Positions 27,603-35,968 of a stretch of 64,000 nucleotides of DNA are shown here, piece by piece. The stretch spans positions 1 to 64,000 of the forward strand of contig JACWEQ010000002.1 in the NCBI GenBank assembly GCA_014653365.1, in the 5' to 3' direction. The translations under genes and the position numbers were made by a program. Origin of the DNA: Pelagibacterales bacterium SAG-MED49 (GTDB taxonomy: Bacteria > Pseudomonadota > Alphaproteobacteria > Pelagibacterales > Pelagibacteraceae). Position 1 is the stretch's first letter, and each line of letters begins with the position of its first letter. The notes under the pieces were generated by a model that saw only the letters and a program-made list of their open reading frames with translations, ran no database searches and had not been told where the DNA came from.

Positions 27603-28853
27603 ATGATAAAGTTTATCTTAGCAGGCCTTATGGCTTCAACCGCATTTGCTAGTATAGTAAATGCAGACTTTAAAGAAATTGGGAAATTTGGAACACCAGC
27701 AAATAACCCTAGTGCAGAAGAAACATCAGCAGAAATAATTGCGGCAACAGCAAATGGCATGAAATTGGTATATAGCGATAGCCCAGCAAACGCATTAGGC
27801 ATGATTGATATTACTGATCCAGCAAATCCGAAACCATTAGGCTCAATGGATTTGGGTGGTGAACCAACTAGTGTTGCAATCAAAAATGGACAAGCATTTG
27901 TAGGTATTAATACTTCTCCAAACTATTTAGAACCAAGTGGTCACTTATTAGTTGTTGATCTTGCCTCAGGAAAAGAAGTTACAAAAGTAGAACTAGGTGG
28001 ACAACCAGACTCGGTTGCAGTTAGTCCAGATGGAACTTTTGTAGCAGTAGCTATAGAAAATGAACGTAACGAAGATATTAACGATGAAAAGATTCCACAA
28101 CTTCCAGGGGGTTTTGTGGCAATTGTTAATTTAGCAGATAACAGCGTTACCAAAGCCAACCTAGTTGGTTTTTCAACTATTGCTCCTAACGATCCAGAGC
28201 CTGAGTTTGTTGATATTAACGACCTGGGTGAGATAGTTGTTACAATGCAAGAGAATAACTGGATGGCAGTTATTGATAGTAGCGGGAAAGTAATTTCAGA
28301 GTTTGATGCAGGACTGGTTACACTAGTAGGTGTTGACAATAAAAAAGATGGTGAACTAAATATGGTTGACACCATTGAGAATGTTCGTAGAGAACCAGAC
28401 GCAGTTAAGTGGATTGACAATGAACATTTTGCAACTGCAAACGAAGGTGACTATAAACATAAAGCACCAGGTCAAGCAAAGCGTGGTGGTAGCCGTGGAT
28501 GGACAATCTTCAATAAAAATGGTTCGGTGGTATACGAGTCGGGTGCGTCATATGAAAGAGCAATTGCTTCAGCAGGTTACTGGCCAGAAAAACGTGCTGA
28601 AAAAAAAGGTGTAGAACCAGAGTCAGTCGAAGTAGCAACATATGGTGATACACGTTATATCTTTGTAGGTGCTGAAAGAGCAAATGCTATTGGCGTTTAT
28701 AAAGCAAATGATTTAACAAACCCAGAATTAGTTACTATATTACCAACAGGTATTGGACCAGAAGGTTTAGTTGCTATTCCACAACGTAACTTGTTTATAA
28801 GTGCTAACGAAAAGGACAAAGAGAAATCAGTTACAATTTATAGCCTAGACTAA
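27603..28853 (+). CDS. Exported beta-propeller protein, choice-of-anchor I / phytase-like family
   Basis: A 416-residue secreted protein. The signal peptide MIKFILAGLMASTAFASIVNA is followed by repeated blades such as IDITDPANPKPLGSMDLGG and VVDLASGKEV / PDSVAVSPDGTFVAVA, as in YncE-like and phytase-like propellers. Later motifs ATANEGDY, RGWTIFNKNGSVVYESG, KGVEPESVEVA and IGPEGLVAIP match proteins called choice-of-anchor I. The start is ATG 27603, preceded by AAAGGA and beginning the signal peptide; the frame is open 12 codons earlier. Base composition is clearly richer in G+C (two sampled lines 38% and 48%) than the neighbours. It is the only gene between the tRNA-Gly repeats and looks imported. 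Enzyme activity is not established. Confidence 0.85.
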   Translation: MIKFILAGLMASTAFASIVNADFKEIGKFGTPANNPSAEETSAEIIAATANGMKLVYSDSPANALGMIDITDPANPKPLGSMDLGGEPTSVAIKNGQAFVGINTSPNYLEPSGHLLVVDLASGKEVTKVELGGQPDSVAVSPDGTFVAVAIENERNEDINDEKIPQLPGGFVAIVNLADNSVTKANLVGFSTIAPNDPEPEFVDINDLGEIVVTMQENNWMAVIDSSGKVISEFDAGLVTLVGVDNKKDGELNMVDTIENVRREPDAVKWIDNEHFATANEGDYKHKAPGQAKRGGSRGWTIFNKNGSVVYESGASYERAIASAGYWPEKRAEKKGVEPESVEVATYGDTRYIFVGAERANAIGVYKANDLTNPELVTILPTGIGPEGLVAIPQRNLFISANEKDKEKSVTIYSLD

Positions 28854-28908
28854 TAGTTAAATAAGGTTCAGAAATATACTTGTTACATACCTTGAAATAA
28901 ATTAAGTT

Positions 28909-28926
28909 TGGGGGCTTTGGCCCCCA
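28909..28926 (+). terminator. GC-rich hairpin after the island gene
   Basis: TGGGGGC, a 4-base loop TTTG and GCCCCCA form a 7-bp stem 55 bases after the propeller gene stop. It is very GC-rich for this genome. The downstream U-run is missing, so it is either a weak intrinsic terminator or an mRNA 3'-end stabiliser. Confidence 0.55.
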
Positions 28927-29010
28927 TAATTAACTTTCATCTTTAGGTTTTAAAAAAATTCGACACACTCACGCCACAGCTGGTGATAAAATTTACTAAT
29001 TTAACTAATA

Positions 29011-29094
29011 CTTGCATTTCTAAAAACCGCTATCTATAATGATTCTTTAACAAGCGGGCATAGCTCAGTGGTAGAGCGTCTCGTTGCCAACGAG
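29011..29094 (+). repeat. Promoter plus tRNA-Gly 5' part, right copy of the 84-bp direct repeat
   Basis: The right partner of 27322-27405. Here the tRNA sequence continues into a complete gene. The promoter differs at five or six bases from the left copy while the tRNA part is identical, which suggests selection or recent recombination on the tRNA part and older divergence of the flank. Confidence 0.8.
29012..29040 (+). promoter_or_regulatory. Promoter of tRNA-Gly
   Basis: TTGCAT at 29012-29017, 17-base spacer and a perfect TATAAT at 29035-29040, 13 bases before the tRNA. This fits a strong sigma-70-type tRNA promoter. Confidence 0.75.
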
Positions 29095-29128
29095 AAGGTC
29101 GAGGGTTCGACCCCCTTTGCCCGCTCCA
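29054..29128 (+). tRNA. tRNA-Gly (anticodon GCC)
   Basis: A complete cloverleaf: acceptor GCGGGCA pairs with TGCCCGC, D arm GCTC...GAGC, anticodon stem TCTCG/CGAGA around loop TTGCCAA (anticodon GCC), variable AGGTC, T arm GAGGG-TTCGACC-CCCTT with one G-T pair, discriminator T and an encoded CCA. It is followed 10 bases later by the pterin dehydratase gene. Its 5' half and promoter are duplicated 1.69 kb upstream. Confidence 0.97.
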
Positions 29129-29138
29129 TAATTTATAA

Positions 29139-29483
29139 ATGAGTGATCTTTTAAATAAAAAATGTGTTCCATGCGAGGGAGGAGTTTTGCCTTTTGATAT
29201 ATCTGAGATACATAAGTATCAAAAAAAAATTGATGGTTGGAATATTTTAAAGAATAAAAAAGAAAATTTTTTTTTAAATAAAAAATTCAATTTTGAAAAT
29301 TTTTCTGAAAGTCAAGAGTTTGTTAATAAAGTTGGGCTAATCTCAGAAGAAGAGGGACATCATCCAGATATATTATTTGGTTGGGGTTATGCTGAGATTA
29401 AAATTACAACTCATGCCATCGAAGGTCTTTCTGAAAATGATTTTATATTAGCAGCAAAAATAGATCAGATCATTAATGCCTGA
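29139..29483 (+). CDS. phhB: Pterin-4a-carbinolamine dehydratase
   Basis: This enzyme dehydrates 4a-hydroxytetrahydrobiopterin, recycling the cofactor of aromatic amino acid hydroxylases; in many bacteria it is also linked to molybdopterin or other pterins. The 114-residue protein has the active-site segment EEGHHPDILFGWGYAEIKITTH and GLSENDF, as in the family. No phenylalanine hydroxylase is in the window. It ends 11 bases inside the convergent purH. Confidence 0.9.
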   Translation: MSDLLNKKCVPCEGGVLPFDISEIHKYQKKIDGWNILKNKKENFFLNKKFNFENFSESQEFVNKVGLISEEEGHHPDILFGWGYAEIKITTHAIEGLSENDFILAAKIDQIINA

Positions 29484-31008
29484 AATGTCTAGTTTTCGAA
29501 AAAACTAAAATAGTATCTGTTTGATTTGCAAAATCAATAATTTCTTTATCTCTTATTGATCCAGAAGGTTGAACAACCGCTGTGACACCTGATTGAATTA
29601 ATTTTTCAATACCATCTACAAATGGAAAGAATGCATCAGAAGCAGCAACTATTTCATCATTTGAATTAGAAAATTTTTTCATTTTATTGATTGCAATTTG
29701 ACAGCTATCTAAACGACTTGGTTGACCAGAACCAATGCCAACTGTTGTTTCATTGGAAGCCAAAACAATAGCATTAGACTTTACATATCTACATATATTA
29801 AATGCAAATATAAGATTTTTCATTTGTTTTGAGTTTGGTTTTTTTTTAGATACAACTTTGAAATCTTTAATAGTAAATTTATCCATGTCTTCTGACTGAA
29901 CTAATATTTCTTCATTATTAGATACAAATTTTAACTTTTCATTAAAAGAATAGTTAGAAGAATCAATCAATCTTAGGTTTTTTTTAGCTCTAAGTATTTT
30001 AAGAGCGCTTGCATCAATGTCATTACCAATGACAACTTCAAGAAACAATTTATTTAATTCTATTGCTATATTTTTAGTAATCTTAAAATTACAAGATATG
30101 ATACCTCCAAATGCACTTACAGGATCACATGCCAATGCTGACTTATAACTTTCAAGACGATTCTTTTTTATTGATACTCCACATGGATTCGCATGCTTAA
30201 CAATAACGGTGCCAATATTTTGAGGCAATGATTTTGAAATAGTTAAAGCAGCAAAAATATCATTATAATTATTGTAGCTTAGTTGTTTTCCATGAATTTG
30301 TTTTATATTCATAGACGTATTTTTTGAATATATCCCACTTTTTTGATGGGGATTCTCACCGTATCTTGGTGTTTCGACCAAGTTTGCATGAAAAACTTTT
30401 TTATTGGGTAAAGTGGTATTGGTAATTTTATTAAAATAATTGGAGATAACGGAGTCATAGTATGCAGTTTCTGTAAATGCTATTCTTGATAATTTTCTTC
30501 TAAAATTTAAGGTTGTAGATCCATTATTTTTTTTTAATTCTTCGATCAATTCCTCATATTGATTTGATGAGGTAATAACAGTTACATCTTTATAATTTTT
30601 AGCAGCAGACCTTACCATTGTAGGGCCACCAACATCTATATTTTCAATTATTTTATTATGACTATTCTTATTTTTTAAAATATTTTCAAATGGATAAAAA
30701 TTCACAATTACCAAATCTATATTTTCAAAATTATTATTATTTAAATCTTTTAAGTGAGCTTTGTTATTTCTCTTATTTAAGATTCCAGCATGTATTTTAG
30801 GATGTAGTGTTTTTACCCTACCTCCTAAAATTTCTGGAGAATTTGTAAATTCAGAAACTTCGAGACATTTAAATTTTAATTTTTTAATTTCTTTGTATGT
30901 ACCACCTGAACTAATAATTTTTATCTTATTTCGTTTTAAAATGTTTAGCAGAGGTCTTAAATTTTTTTTATCTGAAATAGATATTAAAGCTGTTTTAATT
31001 TTTTTCAT
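29473..31008 (-). CDS. purH: Bifunctional AICAR transformylase / IMP cyclohydrolase
   Basis: PurH performs the last two steps of IMP synthesis. The 511-residue protein has the N-terminal MGS-like IMP cyclohydrolase domain (ALISISDKKNLRPLL, ISSGGTYKEIKK, FPEILGGRVKTLHPKIH in variant form NSPEILGGRVKTLHPKIH) and the C-terminal transformylase with KHANPCGVS, DPVSAFGGIISCN, TVGIGSGQPSRLDS and SDAFFPFVDGIE. It starts one base from the heparinase-like gene and uses AICAR also produced by HisF. Confidence 0.96.
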   Translation of the reverse strand: MKKIKTALISISDKKNLRPLLNILKRNKIKIISSGGTYKEIKKLKFKCLEVSEFTNSPEILGGRVKTLHPKIHAGILNKRNNKAHLKDLNNNNFENIDLVIVNFYPFENILKNKNSHNKIIENIDVGGPTMVRSAAKNYKDVTVITSSNQYEELIEELKKNNGSTTLNFRRKLSRIAFTETAYYDSVISNYFNKITNTTLPNKKVFHANLVETPRYGENPHQKSGIYSKNTSMNIKQIHGKQLSYNNYNDIFAALTISKSLPQNIGTVIVKHANPCGVSIKKNRLESYKSALACDPVSAFGGIISCNFKITKNIAIELNKLFLEVVIGNDIDASALKILRAKKNLRLIDSSNYSFNEKLKFVSNNEEILVQSEDMDKFTIKDFKVVSKKKPNSKQMKNLIFAFNICRYVKSNAIVLASNETTVGIGSGQPSRLDSCQIAINKMKKFSNSNDEIVAASDAFFPFVDGIEKLIQSGVTAVVQPSGSIRDKEIIDFANQTDTILVFSKTRHFRH

Positions 31009-32636
31009 TATAACTTAGCAATCTCCCACTTAATAAGTTTTTCAGCCTCATCATTAATACCTGATATAAATATATTTTGGTTTTCTTTATAAGAATTTTT
31101 ATCACCGAAATACAATCCATTATCAATATTTATATCAAATTTATCACAGCTAAACTTCCATCCTTCACCCTCTAATTCAATTAATATAGATTTATTATCC
31201 TGTGTTTTCATCACTTTTGTGCTCGGATCAAGATGAAATCTAATATCAAATTTGTTATTTCTATTTATATCTTTTCTTAATATTTTATCAAAACCTATAA
31301 ATTTTGTTTGTTCTGGATAAAACTCAATTTCTCTCTCGTGAATAGATCCAAATTTTTTAAGATATCCATTATGTGAAGCTGAAATTTTCCAATAATTATC
31401 TTCAAAAACAATATTTTTTTTTGTAATTTTCAATCCTTGATCAACTACAAGGTTAGATTCATCCGCCATTTTAAAATTACAAGAAGAGTGATCTTCAATT
31501 ATTAAAGTACTTTGTAAAGCAGTACTTTTAGACAGCCTGTTTAGCTTGTTAAATTTATTAAAAAAATAACCTGAATTACTTATTAGTTTTTTTTCATTAG
31601 AAATTATTTCAAATGATAAAGCCCCTGATTGATAATTTTTAGAAAGGTGGCCTTTTGGACTATCTCCAACGTCCATCGCTAATACTATCTTTTTGTTTCT
31701 AAGTACTGCATATCCAGAAACTTCTTTATTTTCATTTTTAAATGTGTACCCAAATCTTTTTAAATATTGATCAAATTCATTATTGTTGGATATATAATTT
31801 CCATTAAATAAAATGTCATGATTTATGTTTTGCCAAATAAAAGCATAGCTTAATCCGAGATAATATATAGTTTCATCAATATATTCTGGAACTGTATTTT
31901 GAGACTCCTTAAACCACTCTCTAATTACAATGAAATATTTTAGATAAAAACTTAGTTGTTTAATATTTCTTGAATTTGGAAACCCCTGATTATCAATCGA
32001 AGATTTAATAATTTTTTTTAAAATATTTAATCCATTACTAAGATAATTTTTATTATTTTGGTAAGCTAATCCTGTTAAAATGATTGCAGCACATCCAATT
32101 ATTTTGTTTTCAAAATTATTTGAATTTCTCATTTCACTCAAAAGATGATTTGCCTGTTTTTGAATACATTGGTCAAATTTTATTTTATATTCTTTGTCAC
32201 TATCTTCATAAGTAAGTTGGTGATTGGATAACCAAGAAATTATCCTTTTAGATGTAAGATCAAAATTCCAACTTTTATTATTATATCTATTGTTATTTTT
32301 TATCCAATTAACGATTAATGATTGAACTGTTTTTTTTGAAGATTTGAGATCTAAACTAAAAAACCAAAAAAAATTATTCAATTTTTCATAGTCTTTTTTT
32401 TTTATATCATTTTGCCAAATAGATTTTAAAGCAAAATCTTCAATTCTATATTTCTTCTTTTGGTATTTAACTATTGATGAAAATAAGTGAGGGCTTGGCT
32501 TGTACTCAAAACTATTATTAAAAATCCTAGATATTTTTTTATCATAGAAACTAGAATTTTGATAAATTTTATAAATATTTTTTTTTGTATTTAAATAAAT
32601 TAGATTTAAGTCATCTAATAATTTTTTGTTAACCAT
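31008..32636 (-). CDS. Heparinase II/III family protein
   Basis: A 542-residue protein with an all-helical N-terminal toroid (WNFDLTSKRIISWLSNHQ is typical) and a beta-sandwich C-terminal heparinase II/III-like domain (KIVLAMDVGDSPKGHLSKNYQSGALSFEI and SNSGYFFNK). In alphaproteobacteria such a gene commonly sits between rpe and purH. No signal peptide is evident, so a role in exported polysaccharide breakdown is doubtful; a role in envelope polysaccharide metabolism is only a guess. It follows rpe by 4 bases and abuts purH. Confidence 0.85.
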   Translation of the reverse strand: MVNKKLLDDLNLIYLNTKKNIYKIYQNSSFYDKKISRIFNNSFEYKPSPHLFSSIVKYQKKKYRIEDFALKSIWQNDIKKKDYEKLNNFFWFFSLDLKSSKKTVQSLIVNWIKNNNRYNNKSWNFDLTSKRIISWLSNHQLTYEDSDKEYKIKFDQCIQKQANHLLSEMRNSNNFENKIIGCAAIILTGLAYQNNKNYLSNGLNILKKIIKSSIDNQGFPNSRNIKQLSFYLKYFIVIREWFKESQNTVPEYIDETIYYLGLSYAFIWQNINHDILFNGNYISNNNEFDQYLKRFGYTFKNENKEVSGYAVLRNKKIVLAMDVGDSPKGHLSKNYQSGALSFEIISNEKKLISNSGYFFNKFNKLNRLSKSTALQSTLIIEDHSSCNFKMADESNLVVDQGLKITKKNIVFEDNYWKISASHNGYLKKFGSIHEREIEFYPEQTKFIGFDKILRKDINRNNKFDIRFHLDPSTKVMKTQDNKSILIELEGEGWKFSCDKFDINIDNGLYFGDKNSYKENQNIFISGINDEAEKLIKWEIAKL

Positions 32637-32640
32637 TAAT

Positions 32641-33309
32641 TTATTTCAATTTTAATAAATTAATATTTTTTTTTATGTCTCCATCATTACTTTTAAATAT
32701 CGTTGTACCAGAAACAAGAATATTTGCTCCTGCATCGATTGCTTTTTTGCAGTTTTCAAAATTTATTCCTCCATCAATTTCAATATCAAAATTTAGATCT
32801 TTTTCGTCTTGAATTTTTCTAAGTTTCTTAATTTTTTTTAAAACTTCAGGCATAAATTTTTGACCACCAAACCCTGGATTAACACTCATTATTAATACTA
32901 GATCAATTTTATCAAGGAAATCTAAGATTAAATCAATTTTTGATTCAGGGTTAAGTGATACACCTACCTTTTTATTCAATTGTTTAATTTTTAAAATAGA
33001 GGCTTCTAAATTGTCAGTTGCCTCTGGATGAATAGTTATAATATCTGCTCCTGCCTCAGCATAAGATTCTATATATTTATGAACTGGAGAAATCATTAAG
33101 TGTACATCAAATTTGAGTGAGCACTGTTTTCTTAGAGCTTTAATTACTGGTGGTCCAATTGTTAGATTTGGCACAAAATGACCATCCATTACATCTACGT
33201 GGATCATATCTGCACCTCCCTCTTCAAGTCTTTTAATTTCAGCACCTAATTGACTAAAATCAGCAGATAAGATTGAGGGTGAAATTTTTATTTTTTTCAT
33301 TGATTGCAA
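32641..33309 (-). CDS. rpe: Ribulose-phosphate 3-epimerase
   Basis: Rpe interconverts ribulose 5-phosphate and xylulose 5-phosphate. The 222-residue TIM barrel has ISPSILSADFSQLG, the metal-binding IHVDVMDGHFVPNLTIGP, DVHLMI, MSVNPGFGGQKFMP and EIDGGINFENC, all family signatures. A start at the third codon (MKKIKISPS) is also possible. It heads the rpe-heparinase-purH run. Confidence 0.96.
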   Translation of the reverse strand: MQSMKKIKISPSILSADFSQLGAEIKRLEEGGADMIHVDVMDGHFVPNLTIGPPVIKALRKQCSLKFDVHLMISPVHKYIESYAEAGADIITIHPEATDNLEASILKIKQLNKKVGVSLNPESKIDLILDFLDKIDLVLIMSVNPGFGGQKFMPEVLKKIKKLRKIQDEKDLNFDIEIDGGINFENCKKAIDAGANILVSGTTIFKSNDGDIKKNINLLKLK

Positions 33310-33328
33310 ACTCTATTAGTATCAATTT

Positions 33329-33685
33329 TTAAAATTTAATTGAATTAAATAATTGATAAATATTTCTGGAAATTTCACTTTCTAGAGGAAAAGAAAGCAT
33401 GCCCATTACAGAATAACCTAATATATATGGCATTAAGTAAAACCTAATCATATAAAAAAACCAGGCAACATACAGTGGCACCAAGGGTGCAATAATGAAA
33501 GCTGGTGTTATAGGTTTAAATATTTTTATAATAGGATTGGTATATCTAACGAATATCTTCATAAAAAAAAATTCAGAGTTTTCTTTTTGAAAAATATTCA
33601 TCGCAACTCTTCCTATTAAAGTCCACATAATTACCCCAAACAAATAGTCTATAAAGTAAACTAGAGGATGAAAGTTAGCAGACAT
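33329..33685 (-). CDS. Small membrane protein, YggT-like
   Basis: A 118-residue protein with two or three hydrophobic helices: YFIDYLFGVIMWTLIGRVAM, then FVRYTNPIIKIFKPITPAFI and a last hydrophobic stretch. The arrangement 'helix, T-(N/D)-P-hydrophobic-P, helix' resembles one YggT repeat, compare the clear YggT gene at 44569. The function is unknown. It sits alone between rpe and the symporter operon. Confidence 0.55.
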   Translation of the reverse strand: MSANFHPLVYFIDYLFGVIMWTLIGRVAMNIFQKENSEFFFMKIFVRYTNPIIKIFKPITPAFIIAPLVPLYVAWFFYMIRFYLMPYILGYSVMGMLSFPLESEISRNIYQLFNSIKF

Positions 33686-33716
33686 TTAGAAATTTATATT
33701 TGAAAACAGGTTGAAT

Positions 33717-33742
33717 TAAAAGGGGCGAAATTAATCGCCCCT
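33717..33742 (-). terminator. Intrinsic terminator of the symporter operon
   Basis: On the minus strand AGGGGCG, an 8-base loop ATTAATTT and CGCCCCT are followed by TTT. The 7-bp GC stem (33721-33742) is 20 bases past the stop of the symporter gene. It is one of very few convincing intrinsic terminators in the window. Confidence 0.75.
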
Positions 33743-33762
33743 AGAATTAAGTTTTATTAGCT

Positions 33763-35571
33763 TTATTTACCTGTAACGGTTCTTCCGCTTGGTATACGAA
33801 CTTCATCAACCATTTTTTGAGTTGCTTTATCTGGTTCTTGAGTCATTAAACTTACGACAACCATAGCAATAAAACTAACACCTGCACCGAAGATACCAAA
33901 TGTTAACTGAGATAGTCCTAAGAACCCACTTCCACCAGTCCGTACCCAAACTAGGTACCAAATAGCAGAACCAAGACCTAAAGCCATACCAGCAATAGCA
34001 CCTTGTCTGTTAGCTCTTTTCCACCATACACCAAGTACAAGTGGGAAGAACAATCCAGACATCGCAAAGTCAAAAGCCCATATAACTGAACCTAAAATAC
34101 CTTGGATCTCCATTGCCGCAATAGTTGCCCCAGCAAAACCAATTATCACAAGTAATACCCTCGCAACAAGTAGTCTTTTTGCAGTCTCTGCTTTTGGATC
34201 AATCATTTTGTAATAAACATCATGAGAAATCGCATTAGCAATTGCTAGAATTAAACCATCAGCTGTTGACATGGCTGCAGCCATACCTCCAGCAGCAACT
34301 AGACCTGAGATTACATAAGGTAATCCAGCTATTTCCGGAGTTGCTAAAACAACTGCTTTACCACCCATAAAAAACTCATTTAATTCAAGAGTTCCATTGC
34401 CGTTAAAGTCACTGATGAACATCAAGTTTGCTTGATTCCAGTTTTGAAACCAATCTATTGATTGAACCTCAGCAAATGATTTACCAATAATACCTGTAGA
34501 TAATGTTGGATCAATCAACGATAGTTTAGACAGTGTTGCTAACATTGGTGCAGAAGAATACAGAAGGAAGATAAAGAATAATGACCAACCAACTGATTTT
34601 CTAGCTGCTTTCACACTTGGAGTAGTAAAGTATCTCATCATCACGTGAGGTAATGATGCTGTTCCCATCATCATTGCCAGTGCTAATGATATAAATGCCC
34701 AAGGTGTTGCGTTTACTGCAGAGTGAGCTTTAGTTATTCCAGCCAACCCTTTAGGTACCGTTGCTAGATCAGCAGCAGAGTTTTTAACAAACCCAAACTG
34801 TTGTTCTAATTCACCAATTCTAGCCACTTCATCAGCTAACATAAAGTGAGGAAAGAAACCTGCACCCATTTTGTTACTGATCCAAAAAATTGGAAGTAAG
34901 TAAGCTATAATTAGAACGATATATTGTGCAACCTGTGTCCAAGTTACCGCTCTCATACCCCCTAACATTGAACAAAGTAAAATACTTATCAGTCCAACAT
35001 AAACAGCGTATTTGAAGTCGATATCTAGAGCAACAGATGCAATAGTACCTGTAGCGTTTATCTGTGCAGTCACATATGTAAATGAAGCAACAGTTAAAAC
35101 TACAACTGCAAGAAATCTTGCTAAGTTACCACCATATCTTGTACCTATAAAATCTGGAACTGTATAACAACCAAATTTTCTTAAGTATGGAGCTAACAAA
35201 GTTGCAACTAATATGTAACCACCAGTCCAACCAACAAGAAGTGCCATATATCCGTAACCTTTAAAGTAGATACCACCTGCCATTGCAACGAATGAAGCAC
35301 CAGACATCCAATCTGCCGCCGTTGCCATTCCATTGAATACAGTTGGAACTTGCCTTCCAGCTACGTAATATGCATCTGCTTGAGCTGTTCTTGATAGATA
35401 ACCGATTAATGCATAGATGAATATTGTAAAAGCCACAAAAGCAACACCTATTGCTTTTGCAGTCATACCCATCTGCTCACCAATTGCCATTAAGATTATG
35501 AAACCTATAAAACCTCCAGTATAGATTCCGTAAACTTTCGGCAAATTGTCTATAAATTTACCTTTAATCAT
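33763..35571 (-). CDS. Sodium:solute symporter, acetate permease-like (VC_2705 type), large subunit
   Basis: A 602-residue SSS-family carrier with about 13 membrane helices. YYVAGRQVPTVFNGMATAADWMSGASF, the TRYGG loop and MSTADGLILAIANAISHDVY are typical of the ActP/VC_2705 branch, which works together with a small DUF4212 subunit encoded just upstream. Substrates of this branch are organic acids such as acetate; acs lies nearby, which supports acetate. Between helices there is an insertion with DFNGNGTLELNE at residues 388-399, an exact EF-hand calcium-loop pattern. The operon ends with a hairpin terminator. Confidence 0.92.
   Translation of the reverse strand: MIKGKFIDNLPKVYGIYTGGFIGFIILMAIGEQMGMTAKAIGVAFVAFTIFIYALIGYLSRTAQADAYYVAGRQVPTVFNGMATAADWMSGASFVAMAGGIYFKGYGYMALLVGWTGGYILVATLLAPYLRKFGCYTVPDFIGTRYGGNLARFLAVVVLTVASFTYVTAQINATGTIASVALDIDFKYAVYVGLISILLCSMLGGMRAVTWTQVAQYIVLIIAYLLPIFWISNKMGAGFFPHFMLADEVARIGELEQQFGFVKNSAADLATVPKGLAGITKAHSAVNATPWAFISLALAMMMGTASLPHVMMRYFTTPSVKAARKSVGWSLFFIFLLYSSAPMLATLSKLSLIDPTLSTGIIGKSFAEVQSIDWFQNWNQANLMFISDFNGNGTLELNEFFMGGKAVVLATPEIAGLPYVISGLVAAGGMAAAMSTADGLILAIANAISHDVYYKMIDPKAETAKRLLVARVLLVIIGFAGATIAAMEIQGILGSVIWAFDFAMSGLFFPLVLGVWWKRANRQGAIAGMALGLGSAIWYLVWVRTGGSGFLGLSQLTFGIFGAGVSFIAMVVVSLMTQEPDKATQKMVDEVRIPSGRTVTGK
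34375..34410 (-). other. EF-hand-like loop within the symporter
   Basis: Residues 388-399 read D-F-N-G-N-G-T-L-E-L-N-E, with the calcium-ligand positions 1 (Asp), 3 (Asn), 5 (Asn), 9 (Glu) and 12 (Glu) and the central glycine at 6 and hydrophobic residue at 8 all as in EF-hands. It lies in a hydrophilic loop before TPEIAGLPYV. Confidence 0.65.
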
Positions 35572-35831
35572 TAGCTATCCTCTCTTTCATTGAAGCCGAA
35601 TTCTTCATCGATCTTCTCTTGTCTATTTGCAAACCAGAAAATTAGGATTACAAAAATTCCAAGAGACCCCTGACATGTAAACCAATATGTCCATGGATAA
35701 CCGAAAGGTCCAGTGACCTCATTCATTTCAGCTGCAAAAAGGAAGATGCCAATTGAGAATACAAACCAGATTGCCAGTGTTACAAACAACAATGACCTGG
35801 TCTTTTCCCAGTGTTTTTCTGCGTTTGACAT
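35571..35831 (-). CDS. DUF4212 small subunit of sodium:solute symporter
   Basis: An 86-residue protein with two membrane helices (LFVTLAIWFVFSIGIFLFA and WFTCQGSLGIFVILIFWFA) joined by GPFGYPWTYW. DUF4212 proteins are always next to VC_2705-type symporters and are taken to be their small subunit. It shares one base with the large-subunit gene. A good ribosome site (AGAGAGG) precedes the ATG. Confidence 0.9.
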   Translation of the reverse strand: MSNAEKHWEKTRSLLFVTLAIWFVFSIGIFLFAAEMNEVTGPFGYPWTYWFTCQGSLGIFVILIFWFANRQEKIDEEFGFNEREDS

Positions 35832-35968
35832 GTATACCTCTCTCTTTTTAGTTATAACTAATCAAAACCATAACCATTATGAAGGCTTTGAAAAGACTAA
35901 AATTTGTTCACAATAGGTACTTATTTACTTACTTTTTTAAGGTATAATTGCCACATATATAAACTTTT

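Noticed and set aside
27941-28420. 159-codon antisense frame rich in Ser and Thr
   Set aside because: It lies wholly inside the propeller gene on the other strand and has no family motif; it is a shadow of the higher G+C content.
27302-29128. Prophage or transposon
   Set aside because: No integrase, transposase, terminal inverted repeats or phage structural genes were found; only the direct repeats and one cargo gene are present.
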